Shown in pieces: positions 52,627-61,818 of a DNA stretch of 64,000 nt. The notes below the pieces were generated by a model, which worked only from the letters and a program-made list of their open reading frames with translations, did no database searches and had not been told where the DNA came from. The translations under genes were made by a program, and so were the position numbers. The DNA is from GCA-2720975 sp964467985 (GTDB lineage: Bacteria > Planctomycetota > UBA1135 > GCA-002686595), in NCBI GenBank assembly GCA_964467985.1, contig CAYXTP010000002.1, positions 124,001 through 188,000 of the forward strand. Direction: 5' to 3'. The stretch's first letter is position 1; each line of letters begins with the position of its first letter.

Positions 52627-53643
52627 ATGACTATGCCTTCACTGACACCCTGCGCATTGCCTCTAGCGCTTCTCGCCCTCGCTGTTCCTGGATCGGGAGT
52701 TGCATCCGCCCCGGCTGTCCTACCCGCTGGCCTGTCCGCTGGTGGGCAGGAACCCTCGTTGCCTTCTGGGGTGCAGGCTGGGGACGAGGGAGAACGAGTG
52801 ACCCTCTACCATCCTGATGGGTCCAAGGCCCGCGAGGGAATGATCCAAAACGGCCGTCGGGTCGGCGAATGGACGGCCTGGCACACCTCGGGTGAATTGG
52901 CCTACCGTGGGTCCTTTCGGAACTACAACAGGGAGGGCGATTGGTCGTTTTGGCGCCCCAATGGGACTCTGCGCGCTCGGGGTTCCTACCTCGAAGATGC
53001 TCGCCACGGAGTTTGGAACATGTTCGGTGGTGATGGGCATCTAGTCTCCAAAGCCCACTGGGCCAAAGGAGTTCTGCACGGTGAGCAGGAGCGCTACTTT
53101 GAATCCGGCAAGATCAAGTCCACCATGACTTGGGCCGCTGGCCAACAGACTGGTCCCGCCACCATCTACCGTGAAATTCCCGATAGCAAGGCGAAGGCGC
53201 AGCCTGGCGAGAAGGTGCCCATGATTCGCAGTCTGTTCGAACAGGGCGCCCATGAGAATGGGCGCCGGACCGGCGTGTGGTCGGAGTTTTATCCAAACGG
53301 CAAGGTCAAGACCAAAGGCCCCTACGTGAACGGCAAGCGTGAAGGGCTCTGGAACTTCTACCTGGCTGATGGCGGGGACGAGGCCAGCGGCCGTTACCTC
53401 GCCGATGAGCAGTCGGGTCACTGGGTGGGCTACCACCCCGGCGGTGGGAAGAAGTTCGAGGGAGAGTTCCTGGTAGGTGTTGCCCAGGGCGCATGGACTC
53501 GCTGGTGGCCTAGCGGCCAGAAGAAGGCCCAAGGCTCGATCCTGGATGGCAAATGGCACGGTGAGTGGAAGGCCTGGGATAAGGACGGGCGCGTGGACGC
53601 CAAGCTGACGGGCACATACAGCCAAGGAACCAAGCAGAAATGA
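52627..53643 (+). CDS. Secreted YwqK/MORN-like repeat protein
   Basis: 338 residues with an N-terminal signal peptide (LPLALLALAVPGSGVASA) and no lipobox Cys. Repeats of the same kind as the upstream lipoprotein follow (YHPDGSKAREGMIQNGRRVGEW, FYPNGKVKTKGPYVNGKREGLW), at least eight in all. The two proteins are clearly related but not recent duplicates. The start is ATG 52627, with ATG 52633 as an alternative. It overlaps the next gene by 4 bp. Confidence 0.75.
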   Translation: MTMPSLTPCALPLALLALAVPGSGVASAPAVLPAGLSAGGQEPSLPSGVQAGDEGERVTLYHPDGSKAREGMIQNGRRVGEWTAWHTSGELAYRGSFRNYNREGDWSFWRPNGTLRARGSYLEDARHGVWNMFGGDGHLVSKAHWAKGVLHGEQERYFESGKIKSTMTWAAGQQTGPATIYREIPDSKAKAQPGEKVPMIRSLFEQGAHENGRRTGVWSEFYPNGKVKTKGPYVNGKREGLWNFYLADGGDEASGRYLADEQSGHWVGYHPGGGKKFEGEFLVGVAQGAWTRWWPSGQKKAQGSILDGKWHGEWKAWDKDGRVDAKLTGTYSQGTKQK

Positions 53644-54743
53644 GCTCACCTATGAACTACCCGCTCCTGACGGCATCCCTTCTGATTCTCGCGGGCGCTG
53701 CTGCGGGCGAACGCAGGTGCGTGCTCCAAGATTCGTACGACCTGTCTCCCAAACCAACGGCCGGCGAGGCCTGGCACCGCGAGTTCCAGGCCAAGCATCT
53801 GCTCGGGCTGGATTCTCTGACGCGCCAGGTGGGCAATGGGGCACCGGAGCGCATTCAAACGCGCACACGATTGTCAGCCGAGAACAGACTGCGTTTTGCA
53901 GATCGAGTTTCGGCCGTGGCGAACGGTCGCATCCAGACTTTCCAGCGCGAGATCTTGGAGAGTCAAGTCGTTGCCAGCCAAGACCACCTGGTGGAAGGCG
54001 CACCCCTCAATGAGGTCACCCTGAAGGGGGGCATTGCGGGTCTGCGAGCCGTGTACACCTGGGTCGAGTCGGAGCAGGACTACGGCAGGTACTACGACGG
54101 ACCTGAGGCGCGCGAATCCTGGCTGGCGAGCCTGCCAGCCGACTTGCCCGGCGAGGTGCTGCTTCCGCCGGGCCCTGTGGTTCTCGACCAATCTTGGGCT
54201 ATCGACCCTCTGAAGCTCCGGTCGGTGCTTGCTCCCGGGGGGGCTCCTCAATACCAGGGCGTCAAAGGCATGGAGCGCGTGCTGACTCGCACACTCCAGA
54301 TGGGGGTCGGTGGCAGCTTGTATCACGGCATTCGAGGCCGTGTGAGCGGGGAGGCGAGTGCGCGCCTGGTCGCCATCCAGGAAGTTGAGGGTCGCCGGGT
54401 GGCCCAAGTGGAGTTGAGCGTAGAGGGTGTGCGTCTGCTGTCGGACATCACCGAGTTCTCGCGCGAGAACAAGCTCAAGCGCGAGCAGGACGGGGGTGTC
54501 GATTCGACCAGTGGCAAGCAGCTCGTCGAACTGACTGGCTCCGGTACCCTGCTTTGGGACTTGGATGCCGGGCGCATGGTCTCCTTCAAGTTCGGAGGCC
54601 GCGAGGCATTCCGCACCGAAATCCATGTGGTCGGTACGGGGGACACCTACACCGAAACCGTGCAGTTGTCGGGGCGTGTCGAGATTCTCTACACGTCTGC
54701 GCCTCTCAAGGAGAAGGCCTCTCGACCCACCGTCGACCGCTGA
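53640..54743 (+). CDS. Secreted protein of unknown function linked to the repeat proteins
   Basis: 367 residues with a signal peptide (LLTASLLILAGAAAG). I do not recognise a family. The body is beta-rich with a polar repeated layout (QTFQREILESQVVASQD; YHGIRGRVSGEASARLVAIQEVEGRRVAQVELSVEG). Translational coupling (ATGA) with the MORN-like gene suggests that the two are made together. It converges on the matrixin gene with 4 bp between the stops. Confidence 0.6.
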   Translation: MSSPMNYPLLTASLLILAGAAAGERRCVLQDSYDLSPKPTAGEAWHREFQAKHLLGLDSLTRQVGNGAPERIQTRTRLSAENRLRFADRVSAVANGRIQTFQREILESQVVASQDHLVEGAPLNEVTLKGGIAGLRAVYTWVESEQDYGRYYDGPEARESWLASLPADLPGEVLLPPGPVVLDQSWAIDPLKLRSVLAPGGAPQYQGVKGMERVLTRTLQMGVGGSLYHGIRGRVSGEASARLVAIQEVEGRRVAQVELSVEGVRLLSDITEFSRENKLKREQDGGVDSTSGKQLVELTGSGTLLWDLDAGRMVSFKFGGREAFRTEIHVVGTGDTYTETVQLSGRVEILYTSAPLKEKASRPTVDR

Positions 54744-54747
54744 GCCC

Positions 54748-56139
54748 CTAAGGCAGGAAGGTGACCTGCAGCCCGTTCGTGAGACCGGATCCGAAGCTGG
54801 AACTGGGGTCTTTGAACCACAGCTGGTAGTAGCGGGTGGTTCCCACCAGACCCGATGGCACGGGTACCGAGAGGGTGGCTGCCCCGAAGAAATCGAGTTG
54901 AACCAGCTGCTCGCGGGCCAGGGGGCGGGCGACGAGCAGGGTGCCGCCCAAGGCCGGGAGGTTCGCCCTGTGGGGGCCGCTGAACAGGATGGCCGGTGTT
55001 CCCCCGGCAACGCCGGTTAGGCACGAAATCTGAAAGGATCCAGCGCTCTGGCTGGGCAGGCTGTCCCACTTGAGCCGGGCTTCGAAGCCGCCGCTGCTGA
55101 TCTTGCCCGTGCCGTAAGCAAGGGGCGGGGGGAGCAGCGGTGAGTTTGGATTGAAGGGGAATGCATTGGAGAGGTCTTCGGGGTCTTGCCCCGGCCTGCG
55201 GACCAGGATTTCTCCCGGACCGGCCAAGGCGGGTGGAGTCACCGTGATGCGCGTACCGCCTCCCCAAGAGGGCACACCGTTGACCTGCACCGGAGTGCCA
55301 TCCGATCCACTGGTCACTGCGGCGTGGGTGAACCAGATCTGGTTGTTGTTTGAATGGAATCCGCTGCCGTGCAATTGGACTCGCCCCCCGACCAATTCGT
55401 AATGCGTGATCTGAACCTTGTTGGCTGAGAGCACTCCGTAAATGGATTGCACTCCTGCCACGTCGTCGGCTTCGATCGATCGCAGTGCGACTCCACCGGA
55501 GGGCGTAGAGCCCCCGAACATGGTGGAGCCAGGCACGCCGCTGTGATCCAGCCCGAGTGCGTGACCGTACTCGTGGCAGGCAACTCCCTGCAGATCCCAG
55601 GCATCTTGACCGCCGACCAACTTACCGTCGGGCGAGTCATTCCAGGTCCACGGATCCTGATAGAAACGGATGCGCCAGCCATCCCGAATCGGGATCTCCG
55701 TGTAGGCCTTGATGAAGAGGGAGCCGGGGATTTCCGAGATCACATTGCCGTTCTTGTTGCCCGGTCCTGCGGCCAACCCCGAATAGAAGGCGTCAAAGTT
55801 AGAGGCTCCGGACCCGATTTGCGCCTGGGTTGGATCGCTGCGACCCGAGCCGTGGGCTCGGGAGCCCCACTCGGCAACACCCTTCCAGATCGCCAACTCG
55901 GCCCCCGTGGCCCCAGGAAAGTCGGGATCGGGGGTCGTGTTCGAGTTGGCTTCGGGGTCCGTGAAGTTGTTCCAGATGCGGAAGTCCCGTTGGGAGAGGT
56001 CGAGACGATCACCGAACACCAGGTAGCCCGCACTGTGCGCTGGCAGTAGCAGGCCCAGGGCCGCAAGAAGCCCCAGGGCTGGCGCCGTGAACCGCGCACT
56101 CCGCAGGCAGGTTCGCAGGATAGAAGTTAGCTGAATCAT
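54748..56139 (-). CDS. Matrixin-like zinc metalloprotease, secreted
   Basis: 463 residues with a signal peptide. The zinc site is HEYGHALGLDH (189-199, His-Glu-x2-His-x2-Gly-x2-His) with a Met-turn-type STMFGG shortly after, which places it in the matrixin clan. It is followed by an IPT/TIG-like domain (about 245-330: VQLHGSGFHSNNNQIWF...TRITVTPPALAGPGEILVR) and a C-terminal ~120-residue domain ending YYQLWFKDPSSSFGSGLTNGLQVTFLP, related to the ends of the proteins at 60.0 and 61.8 kb. Probable extracellular or surface protease. Confidence 0.85.
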   Translation of the reverse strand: MIQLTSILRTCLRSARFTAPALGLLAALGLLLPAHSAGYLVFGDRLDLSQRDFRIWNNFTDPEANSNTTPDPDFPGATGAELAIWKGVAEWGSRAHGSGRSDPTQAQIGSGASNFDAFYSGLAAGPGNKNGNVISEIPGSLFIKAYTEIPIRDGWRIRFYQDPWTWNDSPDGKLVGGQDAWDLQGVACHEYGHALGLDHSGVPGSTMFGGSTPSGGVALRSIEADDVAGVQSIYGVLSANKVQITHYELVGGRVQLHGSGFHSNNNQIWFTHAAVTSGSDGTPVQVNGVPSWGGGTRITVTPPALAGPGEILVRRPGQDPEDLSNAFPFNPNSPLLPPPLAYGTGKISSGGFEARLKWDSLPSQSAGSFQISCLTGVAGGTPAILFSGPHRANLPALGGTLLVARPLAREQLVQLDFFGAATLSVPVPSGLVGTTRYYQLWFKDPSSSFGSGLTNGLQVTFLP

Positions 56140-56377
56140 GAAAGCGGTCGAGGGGGGGGCTCCACCCAAGGGTAGCCCGCAACCGGGGGTCCGGGGGGGA
56201 AATGCGCCCAGGTGCCCGTAGGGGGAAGCTCGCAGGAGGAAGACGTGGCCCACCACGAAAGATGTTCCAACAACTTCCGCTGCCGAGCCCGTTGGGGGGC
56301 TTGCGGTCAGCGCTCCCGTGGGGAGAATGTTTGCGCCCGAAATCGCCGTTTGCGTTCATTTCCTTAGAACACTCCCC

Positions 56378-58306
56378 ATGACGCCCCAGACCGAAACCAA
56401 GAGTTTCGAAGCGGAGGTCCAGCAGGTCCTCTCCCTCGTTGTCCATTCACTCTATTCTCAACGTGAGATCTTTCTGCGCGAGCTGATTTCCAACGCCAGT
56501 GACGCGCTCGACAAGTTGCGCTTTGAGTCGTTGACCCAGCCGGACCTACTCCCCGACGGAGATAGTCTAGGTGTCGTGCTCGATGCGGATCCCAAGACTC
56601 GCCTGCTGACTGTGGCAGACAACGGGATTGGGATGGAGCGCGATGAGTTGATGGACAACCTCGGCCGGATCGCGAGTTCGGGCACTCGGCGTTTTCTTGA
56701 GGCCGCTCAAGGAGAGGGCGGAGATGCCGCGCCTGACTTGATCGGGCAGTTTGGTGTGGGCTTCTACAGCGCGTTCATGGTGGCTGACGAGGTCAGCGTG
56801 GTTTCATGCAAGGCGGGCTCCGATGAGGGTTGGCGCTGGTCATCGAAGGGGGATGGCGAGTACAGCATTGAACCCGTGGAGGGGGCCGCTCGGGGCACCG
56901 TGATCCAGCTCACGCTCAAAGAGCCGAGTGAAGGAGAGGCGGATTTTTCCCAGGAGTGGACGCTGCGCGAGACGGTGAAGCGCTACTCCGACTTTGTCGA
57001 GTACCCCATCCAGATGGAGGTCGAGCGCACTCAGCCCAAGAAAGACGAAGAGGGCGAGGCCATTGAGGGCGAGACGGAGACGGTGGTGGAGACCCAGACC
57101 CTGAACTCGATGCGACCCCTCTGGTCGCGACCCAAGAGTGAGATCGAGCCGCAGGAGTACAAGGATTTCTACCAGCACCTGACCCACGACTGGAACGAAC
57201 CTCTCAGCACGATTCACTTCCGGGCGGAAGGTGCGCATGAATACACGGCGCTCCTGTACCTGCCGAAGGAGCGTCCCATGGATCTCTTCGATGCCGAGGG
57301 CAAGGCCTCGCGCGTGAGCCTCTACGTGCGGCGCGTCCTGATCATGCGTGAGTGCGAGGAGTTGCTCCCGCCTTGGCTGCGCTTCGTGCGAGGGGTCGTG
57401 GAATCCGCCGATTTGCCGTTGAACGTGAGCCGCGAACTGCTGCAAGACAATCCGAAGGTGGGCCGCATCCGTAAGCGTCTCGTGAAGAAGGTGCTCGAGA
57501 CCATGGGCACAATGCTCGCCAGCGAGCGCAGTGACTATGAGTCCCTGTGGGCGGCTTTTGGGCCGCTGATCAAGGAGGGCATCTACTTCGGCGATGACGA
57601 GGACGCCCGCATTTCCAAGCTCTGCCTTTTCCAAAGCAGTCGCTCTGCCGGCTGGACAACCCTGGAGGACTACGTGTCCCGCATGGGTGATGACCAGGAG
57701 TCGATCCACGTGATCTGCGGCCAGGACCGCCATACTTTGGAAGCCTCCCCGCATCTGGAGGCCTTGAAGGCCGCGGGTGAAGAGGTCCTGTTGCTGACCG
57801 ATCCAGTCGACGAGTGGGTACTGCAACGCTTGACGGAATTCGACGGGAAACCCCTACGGGCCGTGGATCGCGGAGAGGTCAAGGAAGACGACACGGACCG
57901 CGCCGAGCGCGAGGCCAAGCAGGAGGAAAGCAAGGACCTGCTGGAGGCGTTGCACAAAACTCTCAAGGAGCACGTCAGCGAGGTGCGCTTCACCAACCGG
58001 CTCAAGGACAGTGTTGCTGTGCTTGTAGGAGAGGAGCATTCCATGAGTGCGCACCTGGAGCGCATGATGCGCAGCAGCGGTCGCGAGGTGCCGGTGACCA
58101 AGCGTGCATTGGAAGTCAATCCGGATCACTCCTTGGTGGCCGGACTCAGAGCGTTGCACGAGTCCGACCCGCAGAGCCCGCGCCTGGCTGAGTACGCGGA
58201 ACTGCTGCACGGCCAGGCCCTCATCGCCGAGGGCTCACCCGTCGTGGATGCGCCGCGCTTCGCAGGCCTGATCACCCGCTTGATGGTCGGTGCGGTCGCG
58301 CCCTAA
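56378..58306 (+). CDS. htpG: Chaperone HtpG (Hsp90)
   Basis: 642-residue cytoplasmic ATP-dependent chaperone. The N-terminal ATPase domain has LRELISNASDALDKLR and DNGIGM, with IASSGTRRF and IGQFGVGFYSAFMVAD. The middle domain contains the conserved LPLNVSRELLQ and YLPKERPMDLF. ATG 56378 is chosen because the conserved domain begins there. I see no CIRCE element upstream. It converges on the aminotransferase gene with 21 bp between stops. Confidence 0.96.
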   Translation: MTPQTETKSFEAEVQQVLSLVVHSLYSQREIFLRELISNASDALDKLRFESLTQPDLLPDGDSLGVVLDADPKTRLLTVADNGIGMERDELMDNLGRIASSGTRRFLEAAQGEGGDAAPDLIGQFGVGFYSAFMVADEVSVVSCKAGSDEGWRWSSKGDGEYSIEPVEGAARGTVIQLTLKEPSEGEADFSQEWTLRETVKRYSDFVEYPIQMEVERTQPKKDEEGEAIEGETETVVETQTLNSMRPLWSRPKSEIEPQEYKDFYQHLTHDWNEPLSTIHFRAEGAHEYTALLYLPKERPMDLFDAEGKASRVSLYVRRVLIMRECEELLPPWLRFVRGVVESADLPLNVSRELLQDNPKVGRIRKRLVKKVLETMGTMLASERSDYESLWAAFGPLIKEGIYFGDDEDARISKLCLFQSSRSAGWTTLEDYVSRMGDDQESIHVICGQDRHTLEASPHLEALKAAGEEVLLLTDPVDEWVLQRLTEFDGKPLRAVDRGEVKEDDTDRAEREAKQEESKDLLEALHKTLKEHVSEVRFTNRLKDSVAVLVGEEHSMSAHLERMMRSSGREVPVTKRALEVNPDHSLVAGLRALHESDPQSPRLAEYAELLHGQALIAEGSPVVDAPRFAGLITRLMVGAVAP

Positions 58307-58327
58307 GCGTCGCAGCGCGCGTTCCAG

Positions 58328-59230
58328 CTACGGCACGATCTGCGTGCCTTCGGCGGCCGTTCGTTGTGCGTAGAGTTGGCTGAGACGAGTGGTCATGGGG
58401 CCCGGCGTGCCCGTCCCGATTGGGCGTCCATCGATCTTGGCGACCGCCGCCAGCTCACCCATCGTGCCCGTACAAAAGACCTCGTCAGCTCGGTACAGCT
58501 CGACCTGAGAGACCGAGCGTACGCTGGCCTGAATCTGTTCCTGGGCGCAGATTTCCAGCACGGTCGCGCGCGTGACCCCCTCCGGGCAGGCTCGGGTCGT
58601 GGGCGTGAACAGTGCGCCGTCCAGCACCCCGAAGATGTGGGTCGCGTTGGTCTCCGCCACGAAGCCGTGGACGTCGAGCATGAGGGCGTCATCGGCCTGG
58701 GCAGCGTTGGCCTCGATTTTTGCCAGGATCGATTGCAGCAGGTTGTTGTGGTGGATCTTGGGGTCCAGGCAGTCGGCAGGAAAACGCCGCAGGGAGGAAC
58801 TCACCAGGCTAATGCCCGTCTTGTCGTACACAGGGGGCTTGTGCTCGGCGACCACGATCAGGGTGGGGCCTTGCTGGTTGAGGCGCGGGTCCATGCCCGA
58901 GGTGATCTTTGTGCCGCGCGAGAGCGTGAGTCGAATGTGCACTCCGTCACGCATCGCATTCGCCTCAAGGGTCTGGCGGATTGCGTCCTGAATTTGGACG
59001 GAAGAGGGGATCTTCTCGAACGCTAGTGCCAGGGCCGAGTGGCGTAGACGCGTCAGGTGCTCTTCGAGCTTGAAGATGCGGCCGTCATACAAGCGGAGCC
59101 CCTCCCAGCAACCGTCTCCCCCTTGGACGAGCGAATCAAATACGCTGACCTTGGCTTGTTCGCGATCAAGGAGTTCACCTCTTACCCAGATGCGGAGATT
59201 GCGGTTTGCTTCGTTAAAAACCTGCCTCAT
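58328..59230 (-). CDS. Class IV aminotransferase (branched-chain/D-amino-acid type)
   Basis: 300-residue PLP-dependent enzyme. The PLP lysine lies in LLQSILAKIEANAAQADDA; GFVAETNATHIFGV and CTGTMGELAAVAKIDGR are the following conserved blocks. The N-terminus (VSVFDSLVQGGDGCWEGLRLYDGRIFKLEEHLTRL) is typical of IlvE/D-amino-acid transaminases. It starts 2 bp after the sulfotransferase-like gene. Whether it uses branched-chain or D-amino acids cannot be decided from sequence alone. Confidence 0.85.
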   Translation of the reverse strand: MRQVFNEANRNLRIWVRGELLDREQAKVSVFDSLVQGGDGCWEGLRLYDGRIFKLEEHLTRLRHSALALAFEKIPSSVQIQDAIRQTLEANAMRDGVHIRLTLSRGTKITSGMDPRLNQQGPTLIVVAEHKPPVYDKTGISLVSSSLRRFPADCLDPKIHHNNLLQSILAKIEANAAQADDALMLDVHGFVAETNATHIFGVLDGALFTPTTRACPEGVTRATVLEICAQEQIQASVRSVSQVELYRADEVFCTGTMGELAAVAKIDGRPIGTGTPGPMTTRLSQLYAQRTAAEGTQIVP

Positions 59231-59232
59231 GA

Positions 59233-59958
59233 TTAGGTTCGAATGCGGTGGGGGTAGAGGCGCTCGTAGAGATGCTGGCACTGGGCCGCCAGCTCACTGT
59301 GTTCACTTGCCAAGTGAACCTCGCGCTCACGGTACGGCGCGAAGCCCGTGGACTCCAGTGCGTTGCCATACCAGGCCTCGGCCCAACACCCGTCGGTGGG
59401 GCGCAGGCCATTCTTCCATGCCAGCATGGACTCTTGAAACTCAATCCCGAGTGTCTCGCAGAGGGCCGTAAGGCAACCCCGCGGATCGCGCAGCAAGTCC
59501 GATGAATCGAGCACTGCGGGCGTGCTGCCCGTTCGCTCACGCTCCTGCTCAAACAGTTCGACTTGCTGTGGAAGACCCGTGTCCATGAGCCCCGATGCGG
59601 GGATCACCTGGAAAAGAGAGGCCAACATGGCGGCCGGGTCGCGGATCAGGAACACGTTCCGCAACTCGCTCACCCAATCCCGCGGAATGTGATCCAGGAA
59701 GTGGTGTGCCATGTGCTTTTGATAGAAGACGCGGGGATTACCGGGTAGGGGACCGGTCAACCACTCAACGACACGCTCCCAATCGCACTCGTGCTTCTCC
59801 ATGATCTCCTCCGCCATGGGGTGCGCAAGCTCCGTGGATTGTAGGTAGTGCGCATACAGGGGCTCATCGCAGACGACCGTGTCCGATCTCTCCCCGAACG
59901 AGCGCATGAGTGCCGTGGACACATTGCGTGGCCCCGACCAGGTGGCGATGCGGATCAC
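59233..59958 (-). CDS. Sulfotransferase-like P-loop protein paired with the aminotransferase
   Basis: 241 residues starting with GTG. The N-terminal WSGPRNVSTALMRSFG is a sulfotransferase-like P-loop. NVFLIRDPAAMLASLF provides the PAPS-ribose-phosphate-type Arg/Ser motif. No signal peptide is present. The adjacent aminotransferase gene (2 bp) suggests that both act on the same substrate. The plant proteins that I recall as fusing these two domains are annotated only as aminotransferase-like; their reaction is not known to me. Confidence 0.78.
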   Translation of the reverse strand: MIRIATWSGPRNVSTALMRSFGERSDTVVCDEPLYAHYLQSTELAHPMAEEIMEKHECDWERVVEWLTGPLPGNPRVFYQKHMAHHFLDHIPRDWVSELRNVFLIRDPAAMLASLFQVIPASGLMDTGLPQQVELFEQERERTGSTPAVLDSSDLLRDPRGCLTALCETLGIEFQESMLAWKNGLRPTDGCWAEAWYGNALESTGFAPYREREVHLASEHSELAAQCQHLYERLYPHRIRT

Positions 59959-59989
59959 TGACGCGTCCTATTGAGGTGCGCGGGGCTGG

Positions 59990-61792
59990 CTAGAGGAACA
60001 GGATCGACAAGCCGTCGGTGAAGTTGCTGGTGTTCGTGGGGTTCTTGTCACGGAACCATGCGACGAAATTCCAGGTGTCGCCTGGCAGCACGACCGTCTG
60101 TACGGGCGGGGGCATCAGGGTCAGGTCGATCTCCAGTTGGAAAGTTCCCGCAGCGCCAGAGTTCTGCAAGAACGCTGAATAGCGACCGATTTTCCCGCCC
60201 AGGCATAGGTTTCCTTGGGCGCCTCCAGGGTTCGCGATGAACCCGGATGTTTGCGAGGTGAGGAAGTAGCCAAATTGGTTCGTGGGCAGGCTGCCGGCCA
60301 CAAGCGTGACCTGGTTCAAGGCGATTTGATCGGATCCGATGGCGCTCATCACAGCGGGCATGCCACTGGAGTTGGCCACAGCAGGCCCGCAGTAATTCGT
60401 CCCAATGGGGCCGATGAGATTGTTGACGAACAGGTTGGTGCCTGTGCAGTCGCCCAAGACCAGATCCATGTCGCCGTCGTTGTCGACATCGAAGACTGCG
60501 ACGTCGTGCATGCCGCGCAGATCACCCGTTGTCAGTCCGGTAGCTCCTTTCCACCCGCCTCCGGACTCCTCCATCAGGGTGACGTTGCCCCCAACGCTGC
60601 CGCCGCGGTTGTGATACACGTGCATGCGTCTTGTGCAACCGGGGATGTCGACGTCCACGTCGCAGATCAGAACCTCATTCCAACCATCATTGTCCAGATC
60701 CCTGACGAGGTTGTTGCTTCCAAAACCGTCGTCGACGTTAAAGGTGAAGGCCGGACTCCAATTGACGCGACCCAGGGCATCCGTGCCCGTATTCAGCAGG
60801 TATCGGTCCTGGGCGTCATCGCTGATGACCATGTCCAACTTCCCGTCCTGGTTGAGATCCCCAACGTTGGCGTGGTAGGGCGCTCCTGAGTAGGCCTGAT
60901 CGAAGATCTTGAAAAAGCCCACATTGGCGGGATCGTTGTAGTCCACGATGACTCGGGGGCCGGAGGCACCTGTGGAACCGAGGGCGGTGTTCTTGACGAC
61001 GTCGTTGAACCCGTCTCCGTTCATGTCGGCGATTACGGCAGAGACGCCGAAACTCGAGTCAAGCATGGCCGCGGACATGCGCAGGTTACTCTCGTCCGCA
61101 AACATCCCGGTGCCATCATTGACGAGCAATTTGTCATTCAGATCCACCTGCGCAGACTGCTCGTAGTGAGCGAAGTACAGATCGGGAAACCCGTCCCCTG
61201 TGACATCTCCCGCCGCCACGGCGCAGAAATTGGGGAAGGTGCCGAAATCGGGGATGAGCGCATCTTCATAGCGCAACCCCAACCAATTTCCGCCGCCATC
61301 CGCACCCTGGTTGATGTACACGCGCGGGTGCGAAATGTGCTTCGGCTGATTGGGGGCAATGGCAGCGGAGGTGATCACATCCAACCAACCATCTCCGTTT
61401 ACATCCGCTACGGCCACGTCGCGGTCGTTGGTTGGAGTCATGAAGCCGTTGTCTCCCGCGATGCTGGAATTCACTGCGTAGAGCGCCGTCCTATCCGTCA
61501 AGACACCGGCCTCGTTCATCAGCAGCACATTAGTCTTGCCCCCCGGATTGGTGTAAGGCGTCTTGCGCACGATGATCATGTCGGTCCACCCGTCCTGGTC
61601 GAGATCGGCCCAGGCGTAGTCTTTCTCCTCGGGATCATTCAGCACAGTTCCACTGCCTGCGTTCAGGAGACTGTTGTCCTTGCTGAAACTGGCCCAGCCT
61701 ATCTGGGCCTGAGCCGCCTGCGACGAGAACTGTGCCAGGAACACGACTCCTAAAAAGCGTGTGAGAGCGCGGCATCGAATCAGATTGAGCAT
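59990..61792 (-). CDS. Secreted FG-GAP/VCBS repeat protein
   Basis: 600 residues with a signal peptide ending near SSQAAQA. The body contains several FG-GAP-like repeats with Ca2+-binding DxDxDG loops (WADLDQDGWTDMIIV, VADVNGDGWLDVIT, IADMNGDGFNDVV, VGDLNQDGKLDMVI, FDVDNDGDMDLVLGDC), predicting a beta-propeller. The C-terminal ~150 residues start GTNYCGPAVANSSGMPAVMSA and end WNFVAWFRDKNPTNTSNFTDGLSILFL. That ending is shared with the proteins at 54.7 and 61.8 kb. Probably exported and surface-attached. It starts 26 bp after the upstream di-heme gene. Confidence 0.85.
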   Translation of the reverse strand: MLNLIRCRALTRFLGVVFLAQFSSQAAQAQIGWASFSKDNSLLNAGSGTVLNDPEEKDYAWADLDQDGWTDMIIVRKTPYTNPGGKTNVLLMNEAGVLTDRTALYAVNSSIAGDNGFMTPTNDRDVAVADVNGDGWLDVITSAAIAPNQPKHISHPRVYINQGADGGGNWLGLRYEDALIPDFGTFPNFCAVAAGDVTGDGFPDLYFAHYEQSAQVDLNDKLLVNDGTGMFADESNLRMSAAMLDSSFGVSAVIADMNGDGFNDVVKNTALGSTGASGPRVIVDYNDPANVGFFKIFDQAYSGAPYHANVGDLNQDGKLDMVISDDAQDRYLLNTGTDALGRVNWSPAFTFNVDDGFGSNNLVRDLDNDGWNEVLICDVDVDIPGCTRRMHVYHNRGGSVGGNVTLMEESGGGWKGATGLTTGDLRGMHDVAVFDVDNDGDMDLVLGDCTGTNLFVNNLIGPIGTNYCGPAVANSSGMPAVMSAIGSDQIALNQVTLVAGSLPTNQFGYFLTSQTSGFIANPGGAQGNLCLGGKIGRYSAFLQNSGAAGTFQLEIDLTLMPPPVQTVVLPGDTWNFVAWFRDKNPTNTSNFTDGLSILFL

Positions 61793-61818
61793 GGCGTAAT
61801 CGCTTAGGTCGGTGGGGA

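Noticed and set aside
49113..56344. 13-mer GCGCCCGAAATCG repeated at 49113 and 56332
   Set aside because: Repeats of this length are expected by chance in a window of this size and base composition.
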